17,658 nucleotides of DNA, taken from positions 1 to 17,658 of the forward strand of contig DATGHS010000506.1 in assembly GCA_035307785.1 (NCBI GenBank), given 5' to 3'. This document shows, in pieces, positions 8,072 to 17,323 of the stretch. The stretch is from DATGHS01 sp035307785. GTDB taxonomy: Bacteria > Planctomycetota > Planctomycetia > Gemmatales > Gemmataceae. Under the pieces are notes generated by a model. It searched no databases, was not told the origin of the DNA, and saw only the letters and a program-made list of their open reading frames with translations. A program made the translations under genes and the position numbers. The stretch's first letter is position 1; each line of letters begins with the position of its first letter.

Positions 8072-10300
8072 TCAGTCGATGAATAGAAACTCTGGCGTAT
8101 TCAGAATGGCCCAGAATAAGTCCTCGACGGCCCGGCGGCGGTTGCCGGAAGCCGTCAGGACCGCCACGGCAGTCTTCTTCTCAACATCGGTCGGATAACG
8201 GCAATAGGCCAGCAGATAAATCTCTTCGACGATTTTTTCGTTGGAATCCTTGTTGGCAGCCAGTTTGGCCGGCCGCGCGGTTTCGAGCGACAACTTGCGG
8301 CTCAGTGCCGGCGAATTCATCAAATGCAATACCTGGGGCGTAGTGCAGTCTGAGGAACGTTCGCAGGGCGGGTCGAGGTTCGGATCGGGCCGGCTAAAGG
8401 TATCAAGAAATAACGACGGCGATCGGTGTGTCCAAAGCTGCGTGGCCCGTGAACCCGGCGGCATGGCTGCAAAAGTCTCTTCGGTTCCGAGCACATCGTT
8501 GACCGCGTCGAGCAGCACTTCCGCGCGCATGCGATCGCGGTAATAACGGGAGAAGTTCTTCAAATCTGCCACGTTACGTGGGTTCGGTTCCGTGCTCAGG
8601 CTAAATACATACGAAGCCATTATTTCGCGGATGAGTTTCTTGATGTCGTAACCCTGCTTGCGAAAATCTTCGGCCAGCGCGTCAAGCAGCGGGCCATTCG
8701 ACGGTGGATTGGTAGCGCGGAGGTCATCCACTGGCTCAACCAGCCCTTGCCCCATCACGTCTTTCCAAATGCGATTCGCCATCACCTTGGCGAAAAACGG
8801 ATTGTCTGGAGAAGTCATCCACTCCGCGAGCGCTTCGCGCGGATCGTCGTTCGGCCCAAGCGTGAGCGGTGCTCCGGCCAACAGTTTCGGTGTCACCGTC
8901 GCCCCGGTGCGACCGTGCTTCAATTGCCCGGTCTCGGTCGTATAGATCATCTCTTCGCCGCCCGAGATGGGCGGAGACAATCCCTGGCCCTTGTGTCCCA
9001 CCCGCGCAAAAAAGGCGGCAAAGCCAAAGAAGTCGTCCTGGCCCCAGACTTCGAACGGATGGTGATGACACTTGGCACACTCGAGACGGGTGCCCAGAAA
9101 CAACTGACTAATCGAGGCGCCCAGCTCGACCGGCTCCGGACGGTCGCGGAAAATAACGGCCGCGCCGTTGTGCCAGGTGCTTCCCTGAGCAGTGATCAAC
9201 TCGCGCACAAATTGATCGTAGGGCATGTTCTTGCGGAATGCAGCGCGCAGCCAGGAATCCAGGTTCCAGACCGCCTTGATGCCTGCCCGATACGGATTGG
9301 GGCGAAGCAAGTCGGCCCATTTGTTGGCCCAAAAGTCGGCATACTCCGGACGTTCGAGTAATTGATCGATCAGCCGGACTCGTTTGTCCGGGCGGTGATC
9401 GGCGAGAAAGGCTCGCGTCTCCTCCGGCGTTGGCAGGCGGCCGATGGCCCTGAGGTAGGCGCGGCGATGGAATGTCGCGTCGCCGGCCGGGGCCGAAGGT
9501 AAGATTCCCAAGAGTTTGAGTTTCTGCCAAACCAGCTCATCAATATGGTTGTGTCGCGGAAGCGTTCGATAGGCCTCAGCGGGCACGGCGCCCGGCACCG
9601 GTATCGTCACCGCACAAACGGCAATGTTGTTCATGTAGCGGGCCATGATGGCGGCCTCACCCGGCAGTTCACCTGCCTTCACCAGACCGTTGGCATCGAC
9701 GCCGGCCAGCGTGCCGTCGTTGGACTGAAACGCGCTGCCATCGGTGACATCGCGGCGGGTGCCGTCGGAGTATTCCGCCAGGACGCGCAATTGGAGACTC
9801 TCTTGGCGCACAAGGCTGCGGTTGCCTGGTTCCACGACAACGCAAAGCAACTTCGGTGCGTCGGCCGGCGTGCGCGGCGCGCCCGCCTTGATCCAGGCAT
9901 ACAGCAGCCGATATTGCGGGCTATCGATATCGAACCGCTTGCCGCCGCCATGGGGCATTTGGCCGGACGGTTTACGCAGCAACAGACTGTATTCCGGGGT
10001 AGAGGGGAATATCCGCCGGCCGCGCCCTTCGTGGATGAGCGCGTCGTAATCGAAGTCGGCATCGAAGCCCAGCAAGGAAAGGGCGAAGCCGTTCTGTCCC
10101 CGCGATTTGCCGTGGCATGCTCCCGCATTGCAACCGAAGCGCGTGAGCAACGGCTGCACATCGAACTCGAATGTCACCGGCTTGGCCGGCGCGGCAACAT
10201 CGGCGGGCCGAACCGGTTCGGCAGCGATGCCGTCTGCGCCGGCGCCAATGACGGCAAGCAGCGCGAACAGGCAGCCGGCAAATTGTTTTTGAGAACGCAT
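8072..10300 (-). CDS. Exported DUF1549/DUF1553 protein with CX4CH heme-like motif and Ig-like domain
   Basis: Counting from the ATG at 10300 gives 742 residues. A signal peptide (core GCLFALLAVIGAGA) is followed by a cytochrome-like region with GCNAGACHGKS: Cys57, Cys62, His63, so CX4CH rather than CX2CH. A possible Met ligand lies in GQMPHGGG (Met115). Then come a bacterial Ig-like (Big_2) domain (about 151-233), DUF1549 (about 253-460) carrying a canonical CAKCH at about 406-410, and DUF1553 (about 500-735, NPFFAKVMANRIW onward). The frame extends to a TTG at 10351, with ATGs at 10333 and 10300. I chose 10300 because it gives a normal signal peptide; no start has a Shine-Dalgarno sequence. 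It is the first gene of the minus-strand operon. Proteins of this architecture commonly sit beside DUF1501 genes in planctomycetes. The biochemical role is unknown. Confidence 0.92.
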   Translation of the reverse strand: MRSQKQFAGCLFALLAVIGAGADGIAAEPVRPADVAAPAKPVTFEFDVQPLLTRFGCNAGACHGKSRGQNGFALSLLGFDADFDYDALIHEGRGRRIFPSTPEYSLLLRKPSGQMPHGGGKRFDIDSPQYRLLYAWIKAGAPRTPADAPKLLCVVVEPGNRSLVRQESLQLRVLAEYSDGTRRDVTDGSAFQSNDGTLAGVDANGLVKAGELPGEAAIMARYMNNIAVCAVTIPVPGAVPAEAYRTLPRHNHIDELVWQKLKLLGILPSAPAGDATFHRRAYLRAIGRLPTPEETRAFLADHRPDKRVRLIDQLLERPEYADFWANKWADLLRPNPYRAGIKAVWNLDSWLRAAFRKNMPYDQFVRELITAQGSTWHNGAAVIFRDRPEPVELGASISQLFLGTRLECAKCHHHPFEVWGQDDFFGFAAFFARVGHKGQGLSPPISGGEEMIYTTETGQLKHGRTGATVTPKLLAGAPLTLGPNDDPREALAEWMTSPDNPFFAKVMANRIWKDVMGQGLVEPVDDLRATNPPSNGPLLDALAEDFRKQGYDIKKLIREIMASYVFSLSTEPNPRNVADLKNFSRYYRDRMRAEVLLDAVNDVLGTEETFAAMPPGSRATQLWTHRSPSLFLDTFSRPDPNLDPPCERSSDCTTPQVLHLMNSPALSRKLSLETARPAKLAANKDSNEKIVEEIYLLAYCRYPTDVEKKTAVAVLTASGNRRRAVEDLFWAILNTPEFLFID

Positions 10301-10737
10301 GAGTCGTGCAAACCAGGAGAGTCGGCCGGGCATCGAACCACGGAAGGCCAAGGGCGGGAGCGTTGTCGCAGCCTCTGATCAGGTAGGTCTAGTTCAATTC
10401 TAATATGTTCATGAATTTCAGCAACTCGGAATTGTCTGCTGACTTGCCGGTTCAATTGCAGAGGAAAAGACCGCCACGATCCGGGTGCCACAATTCGGCC
10501 GCCAAGATGCAATTTCGATACGCAACCGACTGGTACTGTAAGACGGTTAAGGGCTTGCTTTGCACGGTTCCACCAGGCCTTGCGGCGGAAACAGCCACTT
10601 TGCCGCTGGAATTGGACCGTCTTAGCGGTATGATCAACTATGTCCAACCCCTGCCATCCAGCGCTTTCCACGCGTCGCCTTACCGCGGTCCTGATTATCC
10701 CATGAAAACGTCAAGGTAGCTCTTCGCCGGGTTCTCA
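10301..10737. other. Divergent promoter region between two DUF1549/DUF1501 units
   Basis: About 437 bp separate the start codons of two divergent operons that encode related cassettes, so both promoters should lie here. The stretch is less GC-rich than its surroundings. A 9-bp inverted repeat (TAAGACGGT at 10539-10547, ACCGTCTTA at 10616-10624) is present but widely spaced. I cannot assign -35/-10 boxes. A small ORF across it has no protein-like features and was left out. Confidence 0.45.
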
Positions 10738-13700
10738 ATGTATCCAACATGCGCCAAAGAGCCTTTGATGCTCACTGCAGTCGGGATCAAACGGCCGATC
10801 CTGTTGATCTTGTTCGCCCTTGGATGCGCAGGCAGTGCCACCGGCGCGGAAGTGGACTTTCAACGCGATGTTCGCCCCATCCTGGCGAACCACTGCCTGA
10901 CCTGTCACGGCGTAGATGCGGCCACGCGCAAGAGCGGCTTCCGGCTCGATCAGCGCGACTCAGCGCTTAAAGGTGGCAAGTCAGGTTCCGCAGCAATCGT
11001 GCCCGGGCAGCCGGAACAGAGCAAGCTCTTCCAGCGCGTCTCCTCCCATGACCCAAAATCTGTCATGCCGCCGCCAGAGCAGAAGAATCCGCTGTCCGAA
11101 AAACAAATTGACACGCTGAAGAAATGGATCGCTGAAGGCGCCAGCTACGAGAAGCATTGGGCCTTTACGCCGCCGGTCAAGGCGAGCTTGCCACAGGTTG
11201 GCATGACAAACCCCGTCGATGCCTTCGTAGTTGCCAGGCTGAAGGGACTCGGCCTGCCGCTGTCACCGGCTGCTCCCGCGAACACTTTGTACCGCCGACT
11301 GTATCTCGATTTGATCGGCCTGCCGCCGTCGCCGCGGGAACTGGCCGCCTGCGAGCGCGACGGCTATGAGGTCACCGTGGACCGCCTCCTCAGTAGCGAA
11401 CGCTTCGGCGAAAAATGGGCCCGCCATTGGCTCGACGTAGCCCGTTATTCCGACACGAATGGTTACGAAAAGGACCTGCGCCGCGAACAGTGGGCCTGGC
11501 GCGACTGGGTCATTGACGCACTGAACCGCGACATGCCGTATGACCAGTTCCTGATCGAACAGATTGCCGGCGATTTGCTGCCTAACGCCGGCCAATCACA
11601 GCGGATTGCCACCGGTTTCCTACGTAACAGCATGATTAACGAAGAAGGGGCGATCGTCCCGGAAGAGTTTCGCATGGTCGAGATGTTCGACCGCATGGAT
11701 TGCCTCGGCAAGGCGGTGCTCGGCCTGACCACGCAATGCGCCCAGTGCCATTCGCACAAATTCGATCCGCTGACGCAGGACGAATACTATGGCATGTTCG
11801 CCTTCCTCAACAATTCCTATGAGGCGCAGTCATGGGTCTACACGCCCGACCAACTTGAAGCGCGTGCTGATCTGAAGAAGCGCATCGAGGCGGTGGAAGC
11901 GCGCATTCGCATGGCCCGGCCCAATGGGGCCGAGGAAATGGCAGCCTGGGTGAAAAAGCTCGTAAGCCGGCGCATCGCCTGGGAACCGTTAGTTTTCCGC
12001 GAGATGAATAGCATCAGCGGCCTGAACCATCCGATGCAAGAGGCCGACAAATCAATCCTGATGATCGGCCATCCGAACGACGAAGTGTATTTTATCGCTG
12101 AGCCGGACCTGAACGGCGTCACCGGCCTGCAATTCGAGGCGCTTACCCACGGCGATCTGCCATTCAACGGACCCGGCCGAGGCCAAACCGGCAATTGGGC
12201 GGTTCGGGAACTCGAAGTCTTCGCCAAAAAGCCCGGCGCCAAGGACTGGCAGAAGCTCAAACTCGTAAACGCCACGGCCGACTTCTCGCAGCCGGAGCAA
12301 AGGCAAGCCGACAAGAAAAAAGCAGCCGGGCCCGTCGCCTTCCTGATCGACGGCTCGGACGACACGACGTGGAATTCCGACCGGGGTCCAGGGCGGCATA
12401 ACGAGCCGTCGGTAGCGGTCGTGCAATTCGAGAAGCCATTGACGTTACCCAAGGGTACACAACTGAAGATCGCACTGCGCATGGATGGCGGGGCAATGCT
12501 GGGCTGTTGTCGCCTGAGCATCACCCGGCAGCCGGCGCCAGCCGCGCCGCCCGTTGATCATGCCGCGATGTTGGCCCTACAAACTCCGGCGGAAAGACGA
12601 ACACCGCAGCAGAACGCCGCGCTGTTCACCGCCTGGCGCTCCCAGGTTGCGGAATTAAAGTCCTTCAACGATGAGATTGACGCGCTCCGAAGGTCCGCGC
12701 CGCCGGCGCTGACATCGATCCTGTGTCTGCGCGAGCGCGAGCCGGCCAAGCACCGCGGCACGCACCTTCTGAATCGTGGCCAGTGGGACCAGCCGGGACA
12801 AGAAGTCGAGCCGCATGTGCCGGTCGCCCTGCACCCGTTCCCGCCGGATGCCCCACGCAACCGCCTGGGCTTCGCGCGCTGGTTGGCCGACCGCTCTTCG
12901 CTGCTGACCGCACGCGTGGCGGTGAATCGAGTCTGGCAAGCGATCTTCGGTACCGGCCTGGTCGAGACGCCGGAGGATTTCGGCACGCGTTCGCCGTCGC
13001 CGGTCTACCGCGAACTGCTGGACTGGTTGGCCGTCGATTTCATGGACCACGGCTGGCATCAGAAGCAGTTGATCCGCCCCATCGTGCTGAGCAACGTCTA
13101 CCGGCAATCGTCGCAAGCGTCACCGGAGTTATTGGAGCGCGATCCGCGCAACACGTTGCTGGCGCGCGGCCCGCGCTTCCGAGCCGACGCCGAGGTCGTT
13201 CGTGACATTGTCTTGAGCGCTTCCGGCCTGCTCGTCAACAAACTGGGCGGTCCCGGCGTCATTCCGCCGGTGCCCCAGAACGTGCTCGATTACAACTACA
13301 CGTATCCCAGCTACTGGAAGCCTGCCGAGGGGCCGGAGCGCTATCGCCGCGCCGTCTACGGCTTCCGCAAGCGCTCGATGCCCGACCCGGTAATGTCGGC
13401 CTTCGACTGCCCCAACGCCGACGTGGCCTGCGCCCGCCGGCCGCGCTCCAACACGCCTCTGGCCGCCCTCACCGCACTGAACGAGCCAATCTTCGTGGAA
13501 GCCGCCCGGGCGCTGGCTCTGAGGGTGTTGCGCGAAGGCGGGGCAGACGACGCCAAGCGCATCGACTACGCGTTCTTGCTCTGCATCTCGCGTCCGGCTC
13601 GCCCAGCCGAATGCGAAACGCTGCTCGCACTATTGCAAACCACGCGACGCCGGCTCGCCGAAGGCTGGCTCAACCCGCGCGAGGTCGCCACCGGCGACCC

Positions 13701-13809
13701 GGCGAAGCTACCGCCGCTGCCGGACGGCGCGACGCCTCAAGACGCCGCCGCCTGGACCATCGTGGCCCGCGTGCTGCTTAACATGGATGAAACGCTGACG
13801 AAGAATTAA
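10738..13809 (+). CDS. Exported PSCyt1-DUF1549-DUF1553 protein (1023 aa)
   Basis: The protein has a signal peptide (core PILLILFALGCAGSATG). The PSCyt1 cytochrome-c-like domain carries CLTCH at 53-57 and a possible Met ligand in VMPPP (Met110). DUF1549 (about 160-365) contains CAQCH at 334-338 followed by SHKFDPLTQDEYYGMFAFLN, a hallmark of the family. A beta-rich insert (about 426-595), including FLIDGSDDTTWNSDRGPGRH, resembles discoidin-like carbohydrate-binding modules. DUF1553 (about 700-990) starts at PRNRLGFARWLADRSS and includes RVAVNRVWQAIFGTGLVET. The length is normal for the larger subfamily. The start could be the ATG at 10738 or 10768; the latter gives a more conventional signal peptide. 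The downstream partner is a DUF1501 gene. Compared with the minus-strand DUF1549 protein, this one has a canonical CX2CH and lacks the Big_2 domain. Heme binding and substrate are inferences. Confidence 0.94.
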   Translation: MYPTCAKEPLMLTAVGIKRPILLILFALGCAGSATGAEVDFQRDVRPILANHCLTCHGVDAATRKSGFRLDQRDSALKGGKSGSAAIVPGQPEQSKLFQRVSSHDPKSVMPPPEQKNPLSEKQIDTLKKWIAEGASYEKHWAFTPPVKASLPQVGMTNPVDAFVVARLKGLGLPLSPAAPANTLYRRLYLDLIGLPPSPRELAACERDGYEVTVDRLLSSERFGEKWARHWLDVARYSDTNGYEKDLRREQWAWRDWVIDALNRDMPYDQFLIEQIAGDLLPNAGQSQRIATGFLRNSMINEEGAIVPEEFRMVEMFDRMDCLGKAVLGLTTQCAQCHSHKFDPLTQDEYYGMFAFLNNSYEAQSWVYTPDQLEARADLKKRIEAVEARIRMARPNGAEEMAAWVKKLVSRRIAWEPLVFREMNSISGLNHPMQEADKSILMIGHPNDEVYFIAEPDLNGVTGLQFEALTHGDLPFNGPGRGQTGNWAVRELEVFAKKPGAKDWQKLKLVNATADFSQPEQRQADKKKAAGPVAFLIDGSDDTTWNSDRGPGRHNEPSVAVVQFEKPLTLPKGTQLKIALRMDGGAMLGCCRLSITRQPAPAAPPVDHAAMLALQTPAERRTPQQNAALFTAWRSQVAELKSFNDEIDALRRSAPPALTSILCLREREPAKHRGTHLLNRGQWDQPGQEVEPHVPVALHPFPPDAPRNRLGFARWLADRSSLLTARVAVNRVWQAIFGTGLVETPEDFGTRSPSPVYRELLDWLAVDFMDHGWHQKQLIRPIVLSNVYRQSSQASPELLERDPRNTLLARGPRFRADAEVVRDIVLSASGLLVNKLGGPGVIPPVPQNVLDYNYTYPSYWKPAEGPERYRRAVYGFRKRSMPDPVMSAFDCPNADVACARRPRSNTPLAALTALNEPIFVEAARALALRVLREGGADDAKRIDYAFLLCISRPARPAECETLLALLQTTRRRLAEGWLNPREVATGDPAKLPPLPDGATPQDAAAWTIVARVLLNMDETLTKN

Positions 13810-13817
13810 CTTCTTGT

Positions 13818-13855
13818 CCCCTCCCCCCTTGTGGGGGAGGGCTAGGGTGGGGGGT
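13818..13855 (+). repeat. GC-rich palindromic element, copy 1, with G-quadruplex motif
   Basis: CCCCTCCCCC pairs with GGGGGAGGG across CTTGT to form a very stable hairpin. A tail with CTAGGGTGGGGGG follows. Together the tail and right arm give four G-runs (G5, G3, G3, G6) with loops of 1, 3 and 1 nt at 13833-13854, a textbook quadruplex pattern. It lies 9 nt after the stop of the 1023-aa gene. It may act as a terminator or 3'-end stabiliser, and could be a dispersed genomic repeat. Confidence 0.75.
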
Positions 13856-13865
13856 ATGCACCTCT

Positions 13866-13904
13866 CACCCCCACCCCTGCCCTCCCCCATCAAGGGGGAG
13901 GGGG
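13866..13904 (-). repeat. GC-rich palindromic element, copy 2, inverted
   Basis: Read on the minus strand, this 39-bp stretch closely matches copy 1 (13818-13855), with small differences in the loop and tail. It too has a quadruplex pattern on the minus strand (13868-13888: runs of 5, 3, 4 and 5 G). The two copies lie tail to tail with a 10-bp centre, so the whole block is one imperfect palindrome of about 87 bp. It ends 21 bp before the DUF1501 ATG and could affect translation or readthrough into that gene. Confidence 0.75.
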
Positions 13905-13925
13905 AATTGTTCGCGAGTGTTGCCG

Positions 13926-15359
<1,434 letters not shown>

Positions 15360-15448
15360 TTGCTCTCTTCCGGCCGCTTGGCGGAAAGCGCGGGAAACGA
15401 CCGGCCTGGCCACACCGTCCGGTGTTTAAAGACGTCGCCGAACGCCGC

Positions 15449-16633
15449 TCAATTCGGGGTTGTGCCTATCCCCCAAGATTGACCGAGATTATTGGGATTC
15501 GGATCCAGAAATAACCCCTCGATGCCGTTGTTTTGAAGGGTGATAAACGCGGTCAGAGAACTCGCCGCGGCAACCGAACGCTCTGGGCCTCCCGAGCTGA
15601 ATTCTTGCTGCAGCACTGTGCCGTTATAACGTTCGAGGCTGCCCGTCGAGCCGATGATCCAGGCCACGCCGCTGTCCGTGGCGCTGAATGATTGGAATGT
15701 CTTCGGGAGAGCAACCTCTTTCCAGCCGCTGCCGTAATAGTACCGGTCCAGATAGCCGTTGTAATTTGCAAATACATCGGCATAGCCGTTCGCGTCGGTG
15801 CCGGCGCTGAATGTGCCGATCTGGGAGTAGGCCGTGGTGTAAACCTGGCCGTTAAAGAACGTGTAGTGATAGCCCGCGCTGGCGAGCTGGGTGTACGGGC
15901 CGACGTAGGCTTGGCCGTTAACCACTGATAACAAGGCGCCGCCCGGATTATAGAACTCGCCAAAGCTCTTGTCGGCATTTTCCACGAACACAGCGTCGTG
16001 GCCATACTTGTCGGTCACCGCATCCAATGCCGTCACGCTGCCGGCGCCATAAACATGTTCCCAGAATCCGAATGGCGCAATAACCGGCGGGGTTGCAGTT
16101 AATACGTTAGGAGCAGCAATGGCAGTGGTTCCTTGGGGAGTGAACACGTTCAGACTGCCATCCTGGAAAATGGCGTATACGCGTCCGTCGTTTACCGCGG
16201 CGAAAGACTCGACCTGGCTGGTTCCCGGCAACTGGATTTTCACCCAGCCCTGCGCGCCAAAATACCAGAAGGAACCATCTAATGCCTTGACGAAAATATC
16301 GGCTCGACCGTTCGAATCCAGCCCCTCGCTGAAGGACTGCACGCCATTGGGCGTATTCGCGACGCCAGTGGGGATCACGTTGGTTACCAACGGCCCGTCG
16401 TCGCCCAATCGGTTGGTGCTGGCGATCAACCCAGTGAAAGTTCCGGCGGTGGTGGTGTGGGATCCCACAAAAACGGCCACGTTTTCACCGTAGGCGTCGG
16501 TGACTGCGTGGAGCGAGAGTGACGAAGTCGACATGACTTCGCGCTTTTCCAGACACTCGAGTTGCGGTCGGAAGTTGTTGTTCTTGCGGGCCGGCTTCTT
16601 TTTCTGCGAAAACAGTTTGTTGAGGCTGAACAT
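15449..16633 (-). CDS. Probable secreted propeller-like protein with LEPR-XLL-like N-terminus
   Basis: The start is set by AGGAG at 16642-16646 (minus strand), 8 nt before the ATG at 16633. That gives 394 residues and rejects the longer frame from 16684. The N-terminus is basic (SQKKKPARKNN) and leads into FRPQLECLEKREVMS, which resembles the LEPR-XLL-type motif found at the start of many large planctomycete surface proteins. The rest is rich in Gly, Aromatic and Asn residues. It has degenerate repeats built on D-x-x/N-G-x-x-D-x-F followed by a beta hairpin: AVTDAYGENVAVF, GLDSNGRADIFVKALDGSFW, AVTDKYGHDAVFVENADKSF, GTDANGYADVFANYNGYLD. This pattern suggests a beta-propeller or FG-GAP-like lectin, possibly with Ca-binding loops. 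No catalytic domain is visible. It is transcribed convergently with the DUF1501 gene and stands alone. Confidence 0.8.
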   Translation of the reverse strand: MFSLNKLFSQKKKPARKNNNFRPQLECLEKREVMSTSSLSLHAVTDAYGENVAVFVGSHTTTAGTFTGLIASTNRLGDDGPLVTNVIPTGVANTPNGVQSFSEGLDSNGRADIFVKALDGSFWYFGAQGWVKIQLPGTSQVESFAAVNDGRVYAIFQDGSLNVFTPQGTTAIAAPNVLTATPPVIAPFGFWEHVYGAGSVTALDAVTDKYGHDAVFVENADKSFGEFYNPGGALLSVVNGQAYVGPYTQLASAGYHYTFFNGQVYTTAYSQIGTFSAGTDANGYADVFANYNGYLDRYYYGSGWKEVALPKTFQSFSATDSGVAWIIGSTGSLERYNGTVLQQEFSSGGPERSVAAASSLTAFITLQNNGIEGLFLDPNPNNLGQSWGIGTTPN

Positions 16634-16885
16634 GGGACAAGCTCCTGTGATTTTAGCGAGTCGAGCTTGGACGAAAACGGGCATCAGAACATCCTGACAC
16701 CCGCACCTTTTTCGTCCATTCGATCTCTTCTAAAGCGCAGACTGCCCGAATCTGTTACACGACTTGCGAAGGATATTGCATCGAATGCGGGAAATAGTGT
16801 GATGGAGTGCGTGGGTAGCCCGGCGAAATACCGCACGGGTGCAAAGTCGAAAGGAATAGAGCCTTCTAAGAGCCCGCAAGCCGCA
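16634..16885. other. Upstream region of the propeller gene
   Basis: This stretch separates the propeller-gene start from the repeat cluster and should hold the propeller gene's promoter on the minus strand. The only clear signal is the AGGAG at 16642-16646. Open frames crossing it show no family resemblance and are treated as chance. Confidence 0.4.
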
Positions 16886-16928
16886 CGTTGTGGGCAGGTC
16901 TCCCGACCGGTATGGACCGAAGGTCTCC
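16886..16928 (+). repeat. REP-like repeat unit R1
   Basis: The unit runs CGTTGTGGGCA, GGTCTCCCGACC, a short spacer, then GACCGAAGGTCTCC. It aligns with R2 and R3 further right and is followed 9 nt later by an inverted copy. GACCGAAGGTCTCC (16915-16928) pairs perfectly over 14 bp with 16938-16951. GGTCTCCCGACCG (16897-16909) pairs over 13 bp with 16964-16976. Confidence 0.8.
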
Positions 16929-16937
16929 CGAAGTGCC

Positions 16938-16979
16938 GGAGACCTTCGGTCGGGCCAAGGGCACGGTCGGGAGACCGTG
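16938..16979 (-). repeat. REP-like repeat unit R1', inverted
   Basis: On the minus strand it reads CACGGTCTCCCGACCGTG, a linker, then GACCGAAGGTCTCC, matching R1-R3. It contains a perfect local hairpin, CACGGTC-GGGA-GACCGTG (plus strand, 16962-16979). With R1 it forms a head-to-head pair, like the mosaic (BIME-type) arrangement of REP elements. Confidence 0.8.
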
Positions 16980-17243
16980 ACCCAGCATCGACCCGCCGAA
17001 GCGGAAGCCGTGCTCAAGGCCCTGGCCAAGCCGAAAGGCGTGGCCGTTTTCATCCCCAGCAGAAAGGCCGGCTCCGCCAAACCCGACCCGTTTTATCTGG
17101 GCCTGATGCGCGAAGACACGATCGCCCTGGTGGTCGAAGAGAAGGACTGGTCGCCGGAGGAACCGCGAGAGAATGGGTTTACTTCTGTCTACGACTACGA
17201 CTCGTTGTGGCACGGTCTCCTGACCACCCGCCGCCGACCGTAG
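16977..17243 (+). CDS. Small unidentified ORF lying between repeat units
   Basis: A GTG at 16977, inside the right arm of R1', opens an 88-codon frame. The central part, about residues 5-75, reads like real protein: AEAEAVLKALAKPKGVAVF, then PDPFYLGLMREDTIALVVEE and KDWSPEEPRENGF. It has alternating hydrophobics, a plausible helix and strands, and GC-rich third positions. The final 14 or so residues (from SLWHGLLTTRRRP) are translated from repeat unit R2, as are the first few codons from R1'. I recognise no family. It could be a gene fragment captured or truncated by the repeats, or a small gene whose ends were overwritten. The frame also extends upstream to 16890 through repeat DNA, which looks non-coding. 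No ribosome-binding site is seen. Confidence 0.4.
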   Translation: MTQHRPAEAEAVLKALAKPKGVAVFIPSRKAGSAKPDPFYLGLMREDTIALVVEEKDWSPEEPRENGFTSVYDYDSLWHGLLTTRRRP

Positions 17244-17248
17244 GTCTC
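17201..17248 (+). repeat. REP-like repeat unit R2 (palindrome damaged)
   Basis: This unit is identical to R3 along its length except for the loss of five bases (GTGCC) from the right arm of the GTGGCACGGTC hairpin. It contains GTAG at 17240-17243, just before GTCTCC. It is directly adjacent to R3, forming a tandem pair. Confidence 0.85.
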
Positions 17249-17301
17249 CTCGTTGTGGCACGGTCTCCTGACCGTGCCACCCGCCGCCGACCGTAGGTCT
17301 C
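17249..17301 (+). repeat. REP-like repeat unit R3 (intact palindrome)
   Basis: Contains a perfect 11-bp stem with a 4-nt loop: GTGGCACGGTC (17255-17265), TCCT, GACCGTGCCAC (17270-17280). The linker CCGCCGCC and GACCGTAGGTCTC follow. A GTAG tetranucleotide occurs at 17293-17296; GTAG or GGAG marks are typical of REP elements mobilised by RAYT enzymes. The unit ends 22 bp from the RAYT-like reading frame. Confidence 0.85.
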
Positions 17302-17323
17302 CAATCCCGCCGCTCCCTCCGGG

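Noticed and set aside
10405..10719. 104-codon plus-strand frame in the divergent promoter gap
   Set aside because: No family resemblance and no ribosome-binding site; the position is better explained as promoter DNA.
15412..15425. Short hairpin ACACCG-TC-CGGTGT as terminator between convergent genes
   Set aside because: A 2-nt loop is too tight and no U-run follows, so I did not annotate it.
16562..17296. Long plus-strand open frame of 244 codons
   Set aside because: It begins inside the propeller gene on the opposite strand, crosses the repeat cluster, and its translation is Arg/Pro-rich shadow sequence. The frame at 16977-17243 looks more protein-like.
16886..17301. CRISPR array
   Set aside because: Only four copies, in mixed orientation, with unequal spacing and no unique short spacers; a REP-like explanation fits better.
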